In this document: positions 8,281-16,840 of the stretch, in pieces | Layout of the letters: each line of letters opens with the position of its first letter | Position numbering within the stretch: position 1 is the first letter of the stretch | Assembly: GCF_000430745.1 (NCBI RefSeq) | Contig: NZ_KE387233.1 | Span: forward strand, 55,561 to 119,560 | Length of the DNA stretch: 64,000 bases | Source: Fictibacillus gelatini DSM 15865 | GTDB lineage: Bacteria; Bacillota; Bacilli; Bacillales; Fictibacillaceae | Reading direction: 5' to 3' | Notes under the pieces: generated by a model | What the model saw: the letters and a program-made list of their open reading frames with translations, nothing else | The model's database searches: none | Told to the model about the DNA's origin: nothing | Translations under genes and position numbers: made by a program

Positions 8281-10227
8281 TTGAACGAACATACATTAAA
8301 GATGCTTGAATTTGATAAAGTGATTGAACATTTAAAGAGTTTCGCGCAAAATGAAATGACAAAACAAAAAATTGAAAAGTTAGTGCCGCACACGGATCTT
8401 TCGGTCATCGAAACATGGCTGAATGAAACGTCAGAAGCAAAAGCGATTATTGAAAAAAGCTCAAGTGTGCCGATCGCCAATTTGAACGGAATGGAGCATG
8501 TGCTCAAACTTGCCGAAAAGGGAATCAGCCTTTCACCTGAACAGTTGTCTTTCATTTTTGATTTGCTTGAAAATGTGGAGCGGCTGCAACGGTTTATGAA
8601 AGATAAAGCGTTTCTTGCCCCGAATGTATCATCATATGCTTATTCGATGTTCCCTCTTCCTGAGGTCAAAGAGGAGATTCATAAATGCATCCGGAATGGA
8701 CAGGTGGACGATAATGCAAGCAAGTCGCTCTCTAAAATCCGGAAAAAAGCGGGGATCGTTGAAGAACGGATTAAATCAAAGCTTGAGAGTATTTTAAAAT
8801 CATCTTCTTATCGCAATATGATGCAAGAACCGCTCATCTCGATGAGAGACGGGCGTTACGTCATCCCGGTAAAAAATGAATATAAGCGCAACATAGACGG
8901 ACATATTCTCGATCGGTCCTCAAGTGGGGCGACTGTATATATGGAACCGCAGGAAGTGAGAAAGCTGCAAACGGAATTAAATATGTTAAAAGCGGAAGAG
9001 GAAATCGAAGTAGAAAAGATATTAAGCGGGCTGACAGCTATGGTTGCGACTTATCATCGGGAACTTACGATCACGATGGAAGCGATGGTCCATTATGATT
9101 TTATTTTCGCAAAGGGGAAATATAGCAGGGCCATCCATGCGAACCCGGTAACCCTCAACCATCAACACAAAATTGAAATCCGGGCTGGCAAACATCCTTT
9201 ATTAGTGGAGAAAGCCGTGCCGCTGGATTTCTCATTAGGGAAAGACTATCAGGCGCTCATCATTACGGGGCCGAACACCGGAGGAAAGACAGTCGCCATT
9301 AAAACGGTCGGACTTCTTGCATTGATGGTACAGTCTGGATTGCATGTTCCCGCAAGCAAAGGAAGCGAATTCAATGTGTTTTCATCGGTTCTTGTCGACA
9401 TCGGCGATTTGCAGAGCATTGAACAGTCCTTGAGCACCTTTTCGGCCCACATGACCAACGTCATTTCGATAATAGATGAAGCGGGACCGAATACGTTAGT
9501 CATTATGGATGAGCTAGGGGCGGGAACTGATCCGGCAGAAGGAATGGGGCTTGCGATCTCCATTTTAGAGGAACTTTACCGCAGTGGCGCCATCATTTTG
9601 GCAACGACTCATTATAGCGAAATGAAAGAATTTGCCAAAAATACGCCAGGGTTTGAAAATGGATCAATGGAATTTGACGTAGAAACGCTGCGGCCGACGT
9701 ATCGATTAATCATCGGAAAAGCCGGGCAAAGCCAGGCCTTTTCAATTGCCTTAAAGCTTGGGATGGAATCAAAAATTATCGAGCGTGCCCACGAAATAAC
9801 GTATAAAGAAGTGAAGGGCTATCCAACTGAAACGCCGCGTCAACTTCCCATTCGAACAGGTAATCTGCAACAAGTGAGGGAGGACGCCATAAAAAAGGCA
9901 GCCCCAGTTCGGAAAAAGAAGCCTCAAAAGAAGCAAGACGAAACTTCCTTTGCCATAGGGGACCGGGTCTATGTGCCGAGTTTAAAAACAGGCGGCATCA
10001 TCTGTGAACCCGAAAACCAAAAAGGGGAATTAGGCGTTTTGATCAAAGGGAAGAAGCTGATCGTCCATAAAAAACGGTTAAAGCTTCAGATTGAAAGCAA
10101 AGAATTGTACCCGGACAATTATGATATGAGCATCGTTTTTGAAACGAAAGAAAATCGGAAGAAAGCGAAGCTCATGAACAAACGGCATGTCGAAGGGCTG
10201 ACGATTGACCGCCCAACCGACGAGTAA
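8281..10227 (+). CDS. MutS2-like ATPase without Smr domain
   Basis: This 648-residue protein follows the MutS2 plan: an N-terminal core, a clamp-like coiled region, and a MutS ABC-type ATPase with Walker A GPNTGGKT (330-337), a signature region, and Walker B MDE (Asp410, Glu411). The C-terminus has a KOW-like basic segment, but the Smr nuclease domain of canonical MutS2 (about 785 residues) is absent. MutS2 family members act on branched DNA or split collided ribosomes. The TTG start is chosen because GAGGAGGAG lies eight bases upstream. The attenuator-like leader argues for a stress- or antibiotic-responsive translation role over mismatch repair; that is inference. A canonical mutS2 probably exists elsewhere. 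Confidence 0.8.
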   Translation: MNEHTLKMLEFDKVIEHLKSFAQNEMTKQKIEKLVPHTDLSVIETWLNETSEAKAIIEKSSSVPIANLNGMEHVLKLAEKGISLSPEQLSFIFDLLENVERLQRFMKDKAFLAPNVSSYAYSMFPLPEVKEEIHKCIRNGQVDDNASKSLSKIRKKAGIVEERIKSKLESILKSSSYRNMMQEPLISMRDGRYVIPVKNEYKRNIDGHILDRSSSGATVYMEPQEVRKLQTELNMLKAEEEIEVEKILSGLTAMVATYHRELTITMEAMVHYDFIFAKGKYSRAIHANPVTLNHQHKIEIRAGKHPLLVEKAVPLDFSLGKDYQALIITGPNTGGKTVAIKTVGLLALMVQSGLHVPASKGSEFNVFSSVLVDIGDLQSIEQSLSTFSAHMTNVISIIDEAGPNTLVIMDELGAGTDPAEGMGLAISILEELYRSGAIILATTHYSEMKEFAKNTPGFENGSMEFDVETLRPTYRLIIGKAGQSQAFSIALKLGMESKIIERAHEITYKEVKGYPTETPRQLPIRTGNLQQVREDAIKKAAPVRKKKPQKKQDETSFAIGDRVYVPSLKTGGIICEPENQKGELGVLIKGKKLIVHKKRLKLQIESKELYPDNYDMSIVFETKENRKKAKLMNKRHVEGLTIDRPTDE

Positions 10228-10238
10228 AATAAGCTACC

Positions 10239-10440
10239 CGAAATGGCGGATAGAGCACCTGAATTGGCGGATAGAGCACCTGAAATGGCGGATAGAGCGC
10301 CCGAAATGGCGGATAGAGCGCCTGAAATGGCGGATAGAGCAGCTGAAATGGCGGATAGAGCACCTGAATTGGCGGATAGAGCATCTGAAATGGCGGATAG
10401 AGCACCTGAATTGGCGGACAGAACATCAAATTGGCAGCAA
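10239..10440. repeat. 21-bp tandem array, core GGCGGATA, about 9-10 units
   Basis: GGCGGATA recurs at 10245, 10266, 10287, 10308, 10329, 10350, 10371 and 10392, with GGCGGACA at 10413 and a decayed tenth unit near 10433. Spacing is exactly 21 bp. The variable part is mostly GAGCACCTGAA. The array lies between the mutS2-like stop and the terminator at 10444. Because 21 is a multiple of 3, long frames are open on both strands by default; none has a ribosome site. Confidence 0.9.
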
Positions 10441-10443
10441 GAA

Positions 10444-10476
10444 GCCATGAGGAGATCAAGCACCTCATGGCTTTTT
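10444..10476 (+). terminator. Rho-independent terminator
   Basis: GCCATGAGG/CCTCATGGC, a perfect 9-bp stem, then five T. It lies downstream of the mutS2-like gene and the repeat array, so the array is probably transcribed as 3' UTR. Confidence 0.85.
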
Positions 10477-10489
10477 GCTAAACATCATA

Positions 10490-11446
10490 TTAATCTTTGC
10501 CGAACCATCCTTTTGCCTTAAACCATGCATACATCAAAAAGCCGATGATGAGCATGACCCCCAGGATGATAAAGTAACCATAATGCCAGTTCAATTCCGG
10601 CATATTTTTGAAATTCATGCCGTAAACGCCGGCAATGAACGTGAGCGGCATAAAAATAGTCGTAATGACCGTTAACGTTTTCATAATGCTATTCATCCGG
10701 TAAGACGTCAGCGATATATAACTGTCCCGAAAATCGGCGGTTACCTCTCTGTTTGAATCCACCATATCGGCTAATTTAATCAGATGGTCATATATATCCT
10801 GGAAGTACGCCCGTTTTTCATCTTGAATGATAAAGCGTTTTGACTCTAATATCCGATAGAGTAAATCCCTCATTGGGACGACGGAATGCCTTAATTGCAA
10901 CAAGTCGCTTCTAATTTCAAACACTTCTTTGATTAACGCATCTAATGATTGGTTTTTTGATTTTTTTTCGATTTCATCAAGCCGGTCTTCAATGTCATGA
11001 ACGATCGGGAAGTACGTATCGACTAATTTGTCCATGATTTTATAAACGACTTCCATTGGACTTGTTTCAACCGGGTTGGGATCATGCGAAAAAAAGTCCC
11101 ATGCTGCATTGATCTCGGATAAATCGTCAAAATGAAACGATACGACATAATTTTCTCCAATAAAGACATCCACTTCGCGAAGTTCGAGCGTTTCGGGATG
11201 TATAGAGTGAATGACAAGAAAATTATGATTGCCATAGTATTCAACTTTCGGCCGTTGAAGAAAGTGGAGACAATCTTCAATTGCTAAAGGATGAAAATGG
11301 AAATGGCTCTTTAACAGTAAAGCTTCTTTCTCATTGGATTGATGAAAATCAACCCAATACCACGCAATGCGTTCATCATCAAGAGAATTCAGCGGAACAT
11401 CGGTCAATATTTCATGATCTGTTGTTACAGCAAGTGTACGAATCAT
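10490..11446 (-). CDS. corA: CorA-family Mg2+/Co2+ channel
   Basis: The 318-residue protein has a large cytoplasmic N-terminal alpha/beta funnel domain, a long helix, and two C-terminal membrane segments. The hallmark YGMNF (GMN at 276-278) closes TM1, and the C-terminus is basic (KAKGWFGKD). It forms a pentameric divalent-cation channel, importing Mg2+ and sometimes Co2+ or Ni2+. GGAGGAGAA lies just before the ATG. It is monocistronic and convergent with the mutS2-like gene. No M-box riboswitch is visible upstream. Confidence 0.92.
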   Translation of the reverse strand: MIRTLAVTTDHEILTDVPLNSLDDERIAWYWVDFHQSNEKEALLLKSHFHFHPLAIEDCLHFLQRPKVEYYGNHNFLVIHSIHPETLELREVDVFIGENYVVSFHFDDLSEINAAWDFFSHDPNPVETSPMEVVYKIMDKLVDTYFPIVHDIEDRLDEIEKKSKNQSLDALIKEVFEIRSDLLQLRHSVVPMRDLLYRILESKRFIIQDEKRAYFQDIYDHLIKLADMVDSNREVTADFRDSYISLTSYRMNSIMKTLTVITTIFMPLTFIAGVYGMNFKNMPELNWHYGYFIILGVMLIIGFLMYAWFKAKGWFGKD

Positions 11447-11516
11447 AGTTCTCCTCCTACCTAAAAGTATAGACGCAGTCTGACTAAAATAACAGCATGA
11501 ATAAAATTATGTAAGC

Positions 11517-11547
11517 AAAAAAGGTTTAAGCTAACAGCTTAAACCTT
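11517..11547 (-). terminator. Terminator of the yjcZ-like gene
   Basis: AAGGTTTAAGCT/AGCTTAAACCTT, a perfect 12-bp stem with a 3-base loop, followed on the minus strand by a T run. Confidence 0.85.
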
Positions 11548-11570
11548 AATTGATCTGTCCAGGATTAGTA

Positions 11571-11777
11571 TTAGCAGCTGGACTCGGTACCGTCAACTGC
11601 ACATCCTCCCCAGTTCACGCACCAGCAAGAACATCCGATGATGATTAAGAGGATGAAGAGTACTACGATTAATGCAAATCCGCCAATTCCTCCTCTACCG
11701 TAACCATAACCAAACCCGCCGTAACCTAATCCCCCATAACCTACTGGTCCTCCATATAAAGGTGCATTCGCGTACAT
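11571..11777 (-). CDS. YjcZ-family sporulation peptide
   Basis: The 68 residues comprise a Gly/Tyr-rich N-terminal part and one membrane segment, [16 protein letters not shown], which is the near-invariant signature of the YjcZ family. A Cys-rich tail follows ([11 protein letters not shown] and a C-terminal Cys) that is longer than in typical ~30-50 residue members. AAGGAGGAAAG lies before the ATG. Members are small membrane peptides made during sporulation. The Cys-rich extension is the unusual part and could bind metal or crosslink in the spore. Confidence 0.85.
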   Translation of the reverse strand: MYANAPLYGGPVGYGGLGYGGFGYGYGRGGIGGFALIVVLFILLIIIGCSCWCVNWGGCAVDGTESSC

Positions 11778-12065
11778 ACTATATCTTTCCTCCTTCTGAA
11801 TACTTTGAATAACTTTACTTGACTACGCTACAGTATATGTATTTGTCTTGGGTGAGTCTGGACGTTTACCCAATTTGGGTAGATTTGGGCTATATGAACG
11901 TCCCGACTTTTTGCGACAATCGTCCACTTATCCGATATAAAGCGCATCGGCTTGTCACTTTCAGAATAAAGAAAAACTTTTTTAGTAAGGGCATAGTCAA
12001 TCACCGTTTCTATTAACCTATCAACCCATAAACTGTAGAAACCGATAAAAAAGGAGTTGATAGGA

Positions 12066-13391
12066 TTGTTTCACTTTTCATTAATTCAAATGGCAAGACG
12101 AATGAGGCATAAGCTGGATGATCATTTAAGAAAACAGTTTATCGATTTTTACCGGCCATTTAAATGGGTTCCCCGTTTTATCCATCGTTCTATTGAAAAT
12201 CTATTAAAAAGTGTGAAAACGTACCCCGTCATCATCGAGTTCGATGAAAAAGAGGAGTTGACGATTTTAGGAAAAACAGAAGTAAAAAACAAAATCAAAA
12301 AGCACTTTCGCTGCCGGGTACGCCACGAATTTGAAAATATGTCAAGCTGCTCTGCAAGACTGAATGGAAAATTGATCGAAAAACTATTAACAAATGAAGC
12401 GTTTTGTGTGAAAAAGATTTATCATGATCGAAAGGTGCACGCGCTGTTGGATGTCGCTTCCCCTGCTTTAGGCGTGCCAGAGCTTCAGGAAGATGGGTAC
12501 ACAGGTAAAGGAATTACGATTGCGATTGTAGATACTGGCATTTATCCGCATCATGATTTGACACTTCCATTAGACCGCATTGTAGGGTTTAAAGATTTCA
12601 TCAATCATAAAAAAACTCCATATGATGATAACGGACATGGCACCCATTGTGCCGGCTGTGCCGCAGGAAATGGCTGTTCATCACAAGAAAAATATAAAGG
12701 GCCTGCCTACGAGGCCAATCTTATCGGTGTAAAAGTTTTAGATAAAAATGGATCTGGCCGTATTTCTACGATTATTGCAGGGATTGATTGGTGCATCTCA
12801 AATCGGCCGACCATCAATATTATATCGATGTCGCTTGGTGGACAGGCTACAGTCCCAGCAAAGGAGGATCCGCTCGTAAAAGCTGTTGAGTCGGCGTGGG
12901 ATAACGGGATTGTAGTTGTTGTGGCGGCGGGCAATGAAGGGCCTGCCGAACGAACGATTTCAAGCCCCGGAATAAGCCCGAAAGTGATTACGGTTGGGGC
13001 TCTTGATGATGCGAATACCATTGGCCGTTCCGATGATGCGGTTGCTTCCTTTTCAAGCCGGGGGCCAACAGTAGACGGGGAGGTAAAACCTGATCTTGTC
13101 GTTCCAGGTGTCAATATCATTTCTCTCCGATCACCTGGATCTACCATTGATTGTTCGGAACCTGACAGTCAAGTCAATCAATACTATACTTCTTTATCCG
13201 GAACATCAATGGCAACGCCATTATGTGCAGGCGTCATTGCATTATTGCTTCAGAAGGAACCCGATCTCACGCCAGATGAAGTAAAAGACCGGTTGACTGG
13301 CGTTTGTGAAGATCTCGGGGTCGATAAGAACGTTCAAGGACATGGCTATTTAAATGCCGCGAAGCTTTTTGATCAAAGAATTGATAACTAA
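12066..13391 (+). CDS. aprX: Intracellular subtilisin-like serine protease AprX
   Basis: The 441-residue S8 protease starts with an AprX-like ~140-residue region (SLIQMARRMRHKLD, FKWVPRFIHR), not a signal peptide. The catalytic triad is Asp156 (VDTGIYPH), His191 (NGHGTHCAG) and Ser381 (GTSMATP). Length and N-terminus match B. subtilis AprX, a cytoplasmic stationary-phase protease. The TTG at 12066 is chosen because AAGGAG (12051-12056) sits nine bases upstream; the TTG at 12057 touches the ribosome site. It is monocistronic, with a terminator after it. Confidence 0.92.
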   Translation: MFHFSLIQMARRMRHKLDDHLRKQFIDFYRPFKWVPRFIHRSIENLLKSVKTYPVIIEFDEKEELTILGKTEVKNKIKKHFRCRVRHEFENMSSCSARLNGKLIEKLLTNEAFCVKKIYHDRKVHALLDVASPALGVPELQEDGYTGKGITIAIVDTGIYPHHDLTLPLDRIVGFKDFINHKKTPYDDNGHGTHCAGCAAGNGCSSQEKYKGPAYEANLIGVKVLDKNGSGRISTIIAGIDWCISNRPTINIISMSLGGQATVPAKEDPLVKAVESAWDNGIVVVVAAGNEGPAERTISSPGISPKVITVGALDDANTIGRSDDAVASFSSRGPTVDGEVKPDLVVPGVNIISLRSPGSTIDCSEPDSQVNQYYTSLSGTSMATPLCAGVIALLLQKEPDLTPDEVKDRLTGVCEDLGVDKNVQGHGYLNAAKLFDQRIDN

Positions 13392-13404
13392 ACGGCTGCT
13401 TATA

Positions 13405-13439
13405 TCGATTTTTCCGTAAAGGGAAGAATCGTTTTTTTT
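13405..13439 (+). terminator. Terminator after aprX
   Basis: CGATTTTTCC/GGGAAGAATCG stem followed by eight T. Confidence 0.75.
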
Positions 13440-13521
13440 ATTATAAAAGGCTACATAGTATGTTTTTTAGGGTGAAATTGATAAGATAAAGGTGATGACT
13501 TTAACCAGTAGGAGATGATGA

Positions 13522-14082
13522 ATGATGAAGATCATGGTCATTAACGGAGGGCCACGTGCGGTTTCAAGAACAAGAGGGTTAGCGTTGAAGGCAAAGGAAC
13601 TTTTGCAACAGCATAACATTGAAATTTCCTATTTTGACTGTGGAACAGATCAGCTTCCCTTGTATAACGGAGAGGAGTCGCAACGTGAACACCCTGTCGT
13701 TAAAAAGCTCTCGGATGAAGCGAAGGAAGCGGACGGCTTCTTTATCTGTACCCCTGAGTATCATAGCGGAATGAGCGGTGCGTTAAAAAACGCCTTCGAT
13801 TTTCTTGGAGGGGATCATTTTTCCAAAAAACCGGTCGCTATTGCTGCAGCCGCTGGGGGAGGCAAAGGCGGAATCAATGCGCTAAGTAATTTAAGAACTG
13901 TCATTCGCGGCGTCTACGGTCTCGTTATCCCGGAACAATTTGTTGCCGATCCAATTTGCTTTAACGAGTCGAAAGAAATTGAAGATGAAGGAACGATCGC
14001 CCGCATTGACGTGATCGTCAAAAGTTTAATTGAATACGTGCAGTTACTTACTGTACAAAAGGAAAATAAAAAGCTTGGGTAA
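13522..14082 (+). CDS. NADPH-dependent FMN reductase / azoreductase (YhdA type)
   Basis: The 186-residue flavodoxin-like protein has the N-terminal FMN phosphate loop (NGGPRAVSRTR) and the strongly conserved PEYHSGMSGALKNAFDFL and AGGGKGGINAL segments seen in B. subtilis YhdA. Such enzymes reduce quinones and azo dyes with NAD(P)H. The ATG at 13522 follows TAGGAG; an in-frame ATG at 13525 is possible. It is monocistronic and convergent with the MocR-type regulator. Confidence 0.85.
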   Translation: MMKIMVINGGPRAVSRTRGLALKAKELLQQHNIEISYFDCGTDQLPLYNGEESQREHPVVKKLSDEAKEADGFFICTPEYHSGMSGALKNAFDFLGGDHFSKKPVAIAAAAGGGKGGINALSNLRTVIRGVYGLVIPEQFVADPICFNESKEIEDEGTIARIDVIVKSLIEYVQLLTVQKENKKLG

Positions 14083-14094
14083 TCCCAGGCTTTT
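14068..14094. terminator. Bidirectional terminator
   Basis: AAAAGCTTGGG/CCCAGGCTTTT around a TAAT loop, shared by the convergent azoreductase and MocR genes. Confidence 0.75.
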
Positions 14095-15535
14095 ACCGTT
14101 TTTTTATGATGGTTGACAATAGTTGCAGCCCTTTTTCTAAATCAGAAGCGGAAGCATACGAATACGATATTCTTAAAAATTGGCTGGCATGAACATCGTA
14201 TACATTGCCCGGATTGAGCAAAATTCCGTGTTCCATTGCTTTTTTAAATAGTTCACGTGTGTTTATTTTCGGCAAGATGCGCAGCCATATATAAAATCCG
14301 CCTTTTGGTTCATTCCATTCCGCTATTTCCGAAAAGTGGCGGTTTAATGTCTGTAATGCGATTTGCCGGCGCTCCTTTAACTGTTCGCGCACTTGCGTAA
14401 GGTGTTCTTCATATAAACCGGTAGAAAACCATTCGGCCGCCACCCATTGGGAGAGGGAGCTCGAGCCGTAATCCGTTTGCATTTTTATATCCGCCAAACG
14501 GCTAATGACTGCTTCCGGACCTACGACCCAGCCAATTCTTAACCCGGGGCTCACTGTTTTGCTTAAGCTTCCTAAATATAAAACTGAACCGCTTTGGTCA
14601 GAAGCCTTTAACGGCTCTGGCCCTTTTTCATCCAGCCATAAGTCCCCATATACATCATCTTCAATGATCGGAAGCTGTTCGTTCCGGCATACTTCCAAAA
14701 GTTGCATTCTTCTTTCTAGTGACATAACGGCGCCGGTCGGATTATGAAAGGACGGTATGGTGTAAAGGAGCGCCCCTGCATGCGATTTTTTATAGTGAGG
14801 GATGAGGCTTGCCTTAATCCCGTCCTCATCCATCGGAACCCCCTCTAAGTTCATCCCGGCGGATTGAAAAACATGAAGCGAGTTCAAATAAGAAGGTTTT
14901 TCTAGCAAAATGGTTGAGCCTTTATGCAGGATGCCGAGGCTGATCAGCTGCAATGCCTGCAGGGCGCCGGAGACGATGAGAATCGATGAAGGGGAAGCAT
15001 AGATCCCTTTTGCTCTCAAATAAGAGCTAAGCTGTTCCCTGAGACGGATGGATCCTTTTGGCTCCTCGTAGCCGAGCTGCGGCAGGCGATTATACGATTG
15101 CCCGATGATTTGCCCCATGAATGCCACAGGAATCAATTCAGGGGCGAGCTCTCCTGTTCCTAAACGAATGAATGCCGGGTCAAACTCGGCGCGGTTGATT
15201 TCCTGGATGGTCGGCAAATTCGGCGGATGGATCCCGGCTTCGACATAGGCGTTCCAATTGGGTGGCGGTGCCAGAGTCATGAGGCTCCATGTATTGTTGA
15301 TGACTTTCGTCCCGCCGCCGCTCCTTCCTTCAATTAACCCTTCCGCTTTTAATTCTTCCAGCGCCGTCACGACGGTGCTCCGATTGACATTAAAGGCGGC
15401 CGCTAGTTTGCGCTGTGTGGGGATTTTGCATCCAACCGTCCATTCGCCCATCATAATTTTTTCTTTCATGTAATCAACAATTTGCTTATGCAGGGGTATG
15501 GATGAATGTTTATCAGGTTTCCAATTCAACATCAT
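14093..15535 (-). CDS. MocR-type regulator (GntR HTH + aminotransferase fold)
   Basis: About 480 residues. An N-terminal GntR winged helix (IPLHKQIVDYMKEKI, PTQRKLAAAFNVNRSTV) is fused to a class I aminotransferase-like domain with the PLP lysine in SLSKT (Lys326). MocR regulators use PLP or an amino acid adduct as effector. The gene is divergent from a LysE-type exporter 114 bp away, the typical arrangement of a regulator with its target. ATG 15535 is preferred because the upstream ATG at 15547 falls only a few bases after an AAAAGG run. The amino acid sensed is not evident. Confidence 0.85.
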   Translation of the reverse strand: MMLNWKPDKHSSIPLHKQIVDYMKEKIMMGEWTVGCKIPTQRKLAAAFNVNRSTVVTALEELKAEGLIEGRSGGGTKVINNTWSLMTLAPPPNWNAYVEAGIHPPNLPTIQEINRAEFDPAFIRLGTGELAPELIPVAFMGQIIGQSYNRLPQLGYEEPKGSIRLREQLSSYLRAKGIYASPSSILIVSGALQALQLISLGILHKGSTILLEKPSYLNSLHVFQSAGMNLEGVPMDEDGIKASLIPHYKKSHAGALLYTIPSFHNPTGAVMSLERRMQLLEVCRNEQLPIIEDDVYGDLWLDEKGPEPLKASDQSGSVLYLGSLSKTVSPGLRIGWVVGPEAVISRLADIKMQTDYGSSSLSQWVAAEWFSTGLYEEHLTQVREQLKERRQIALQTLNRHFSEIAEWNEPKGGFYIWLRILPKINTRELFKKAMEHGILLNPGNVYDVHASQFLRISYSYASASDLEKGLQLLSTIIKKR

Positions 15536-15567
15536 AGAGCACCACATCCTTTTCCTTATTCTATAAC

Positions 15568-15599
15568 TTGGTTGGTTGAAAATCCATCCAATTGGTTGG
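15568..15599. promoter_or_regulatory. Candidate MocR operator
   Basis: Direct repeats TTGGTTGG at 15568-15575 and 15592-15599 (24 bp start to start) flank an inverted copy CCATCCAA at 15584-15591. MocR/PdxR sites commonly combine direct and inverted repeats of this size in divergent promoters. Confidence 0.5.
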
Positions 15600-15649
15600 A
15601 GACTATTTTATTTTCAGGACTTAGAATGGGTGAAGAAGGGGGAGAGAGA

Positions 15650-16276
15650 ATGGAAGCTTTTATACATGGAATGATTTTAGCGTTTGGCTTAATTTTGCCG
15701 CTCGGTGTTCAAAACGTATTTGTCTTTAATCAGGGAGCAAGACAGCGTAAATTCTTTTTAGCTTTGCCGGTTGTCGTTACAGCTTCGATTTGTGACACGC
15801 TGCTTATCCTTTTAGCCGTATTCGGGGTTTCCGTCGTCGTCTTAACGGTTGATTGGCTGAAAATGGTTTTATTCGCGGTCGGATTTATTTTTCTTCTGTA
15901 CATGGGGCTTGCGATTTGGCGCAGTTCTTCTGAAGGAACGGATTCGGGGACGGAGGCGGGGTTACCGCCAAAAAAACAAATCATTTTCGCGGCATCAGTC
16001 TCCTTGCTGAACCCGCATGCGATTTTGGACACCATAGGAGTCATCGGCACGAACTCGCTACAATATGCGGGATATGAAAAAGCGTTGTACACGCTTGCCA
16101 CGATCATTGTTTCCTGGGTCTGGTTTTTCGGGCTGGCCATTGCGGGAAGAATGCTAGGGAAAATCGATCAAAACGGCATCGTGTTGCGAGTCATGAATAA
16201 ACTTTCGGCACTTATTATATGGGGAGTGGCGCTTTATATGGCATGGCAATTGATTTCTGAAATGGGAGGCAAGTAG
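15650..16276 (+). CDS. LysE/ArgO-family amino acid exporter
   Basis: 208 residues with about six membrane segments. Family motifs are the N-terminal GLILPLGVQNVFVFNQG and the central SLLNPHAILDTIG. Such carriers export basic or other amino acids. The ATG at 15650 follows GGGGGAGAGAG, so the long in-frame extension upstream is not coding. It is divergent from the MocR gene and probably regulated by it. The substrate is not deducible from sequence. Confidence 0.85.
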   Translation: MEAFIHGMILAFGLILPLGVQNVFVFNQGARQRKFFLALPVVVTASICDTLLILLAVFGVSVVVLTVDWLKMVLFAVGFIFLLYMGLAIWRSSSEGTDSGTEAGLPPKKQIIFAASVSLLNPHAILDTIGVIGTNSLQYAGYEKALYTLATIIVSWVWFFGLAIAGRMLGKIDQNGIVLRVMNKLSALIIWGVALYMAWQLISEMGGK

Positions 16277-16342
16277 TTGATTTTTACGAACGTATATTCT
16301 TTGGTGTATAATATCACCAAATATATAACATGGAGGTTTTGT

Positions 16343-16804
16343 ATGGTAGAGTTGCAGTTTTATAAACCTGACTATTTCGAGTCGCTTAAAGCGTTTAAAC
16401 TGCCGGAGGAACAAGAACAATTTACGGCTATGCCGACTTCAACGTTGGAAAAAGCGGAGGGGAAGCACCCTGTCGTCATCGTAAATGAAAATAAACCGGT
16501 TGGCTTTTTTGTCCTCCATTCAAGCAGCAGAGTAAGAGAGTATACATACAATCCTCAAGCGATGCTATTAACGGCATTTTCCATCAATCACGCCGAGCAA
16601 GGCAAAGGATATGCGAAAAAAGGCCTTGAACTTCTTAGGAGTTTTATTAGTGAACAATTTCCCGGATGCAATGAGGTCGTTTTAGCCGTTAACAAACGAA
16701 ATATCCCGGCGCAAAAACTATATGAAAAAGTTGGATATCAAGATACTGGCAGGAGAAAGATGGGGAGAATTGGAGAGCAATTGATTTTAAGTTTAGCTGT
16801 TTAA
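16343..16804 (+). CDS. GNAT-family N-acetyltransferase
   Basis: A 153-residue single-domain GNAT. The acetyl-CoA loop is EQGKGYAKKGLELL (Q/R-x-x-G-x-G/A), followed by the NKRNIPAQKLYEKVGY motif near the C-terminus that is typical of RimI-like members. TGGAGG precedes the ATG at 16343. It starts 66 bp after the exporter and may be cotranscribed. The acceptor substrate is unknown. Confidence 0.82.
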   Translation: MVELQFYKPDYFESLKAFKLPEEQEQFTAMPTSTLEKAEGKHPVVIVNENKPVGFFVLHSSSRVREYTYNPQAMLLTAFSINHAEQGKGYAKKGLELLRSFISEQFPGCNEVVLAVNKRNIPAQKLYEKVGYQDTGRRKMGRIGEQLILSLAV

Positions 16805-16828
16805 GAGTGTGGAGAAGCTCCACACTCT
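16804..16828. terminator. Perfect hairpin between convergent genes
   Basis: AGAGTGTGGAG/CTCCACACTCT, 11 bp with a 3-base loop. Neither side has a good T run, so it may be a weak bidirectional terminator or an mRNA end stabiliser. Confidence 0.5.
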
Positions 16829-16840
16829 AAATTTCGAACC

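Noticed and set aside
10239..10440. CRISPR array
   Set aside because: Units are contiguous 21-bp repeats with no unique spacers of 30 or more bases, and no cas genes are present.
10243..10521. Open frame encoding a repetitive MADRAPE peptide across the 21-bp array, and long opposite-strand frames
   Set aside because: A 21-bp repeat keeps frames open by default, there is no ribosome site, and the frame runs through the terminator.
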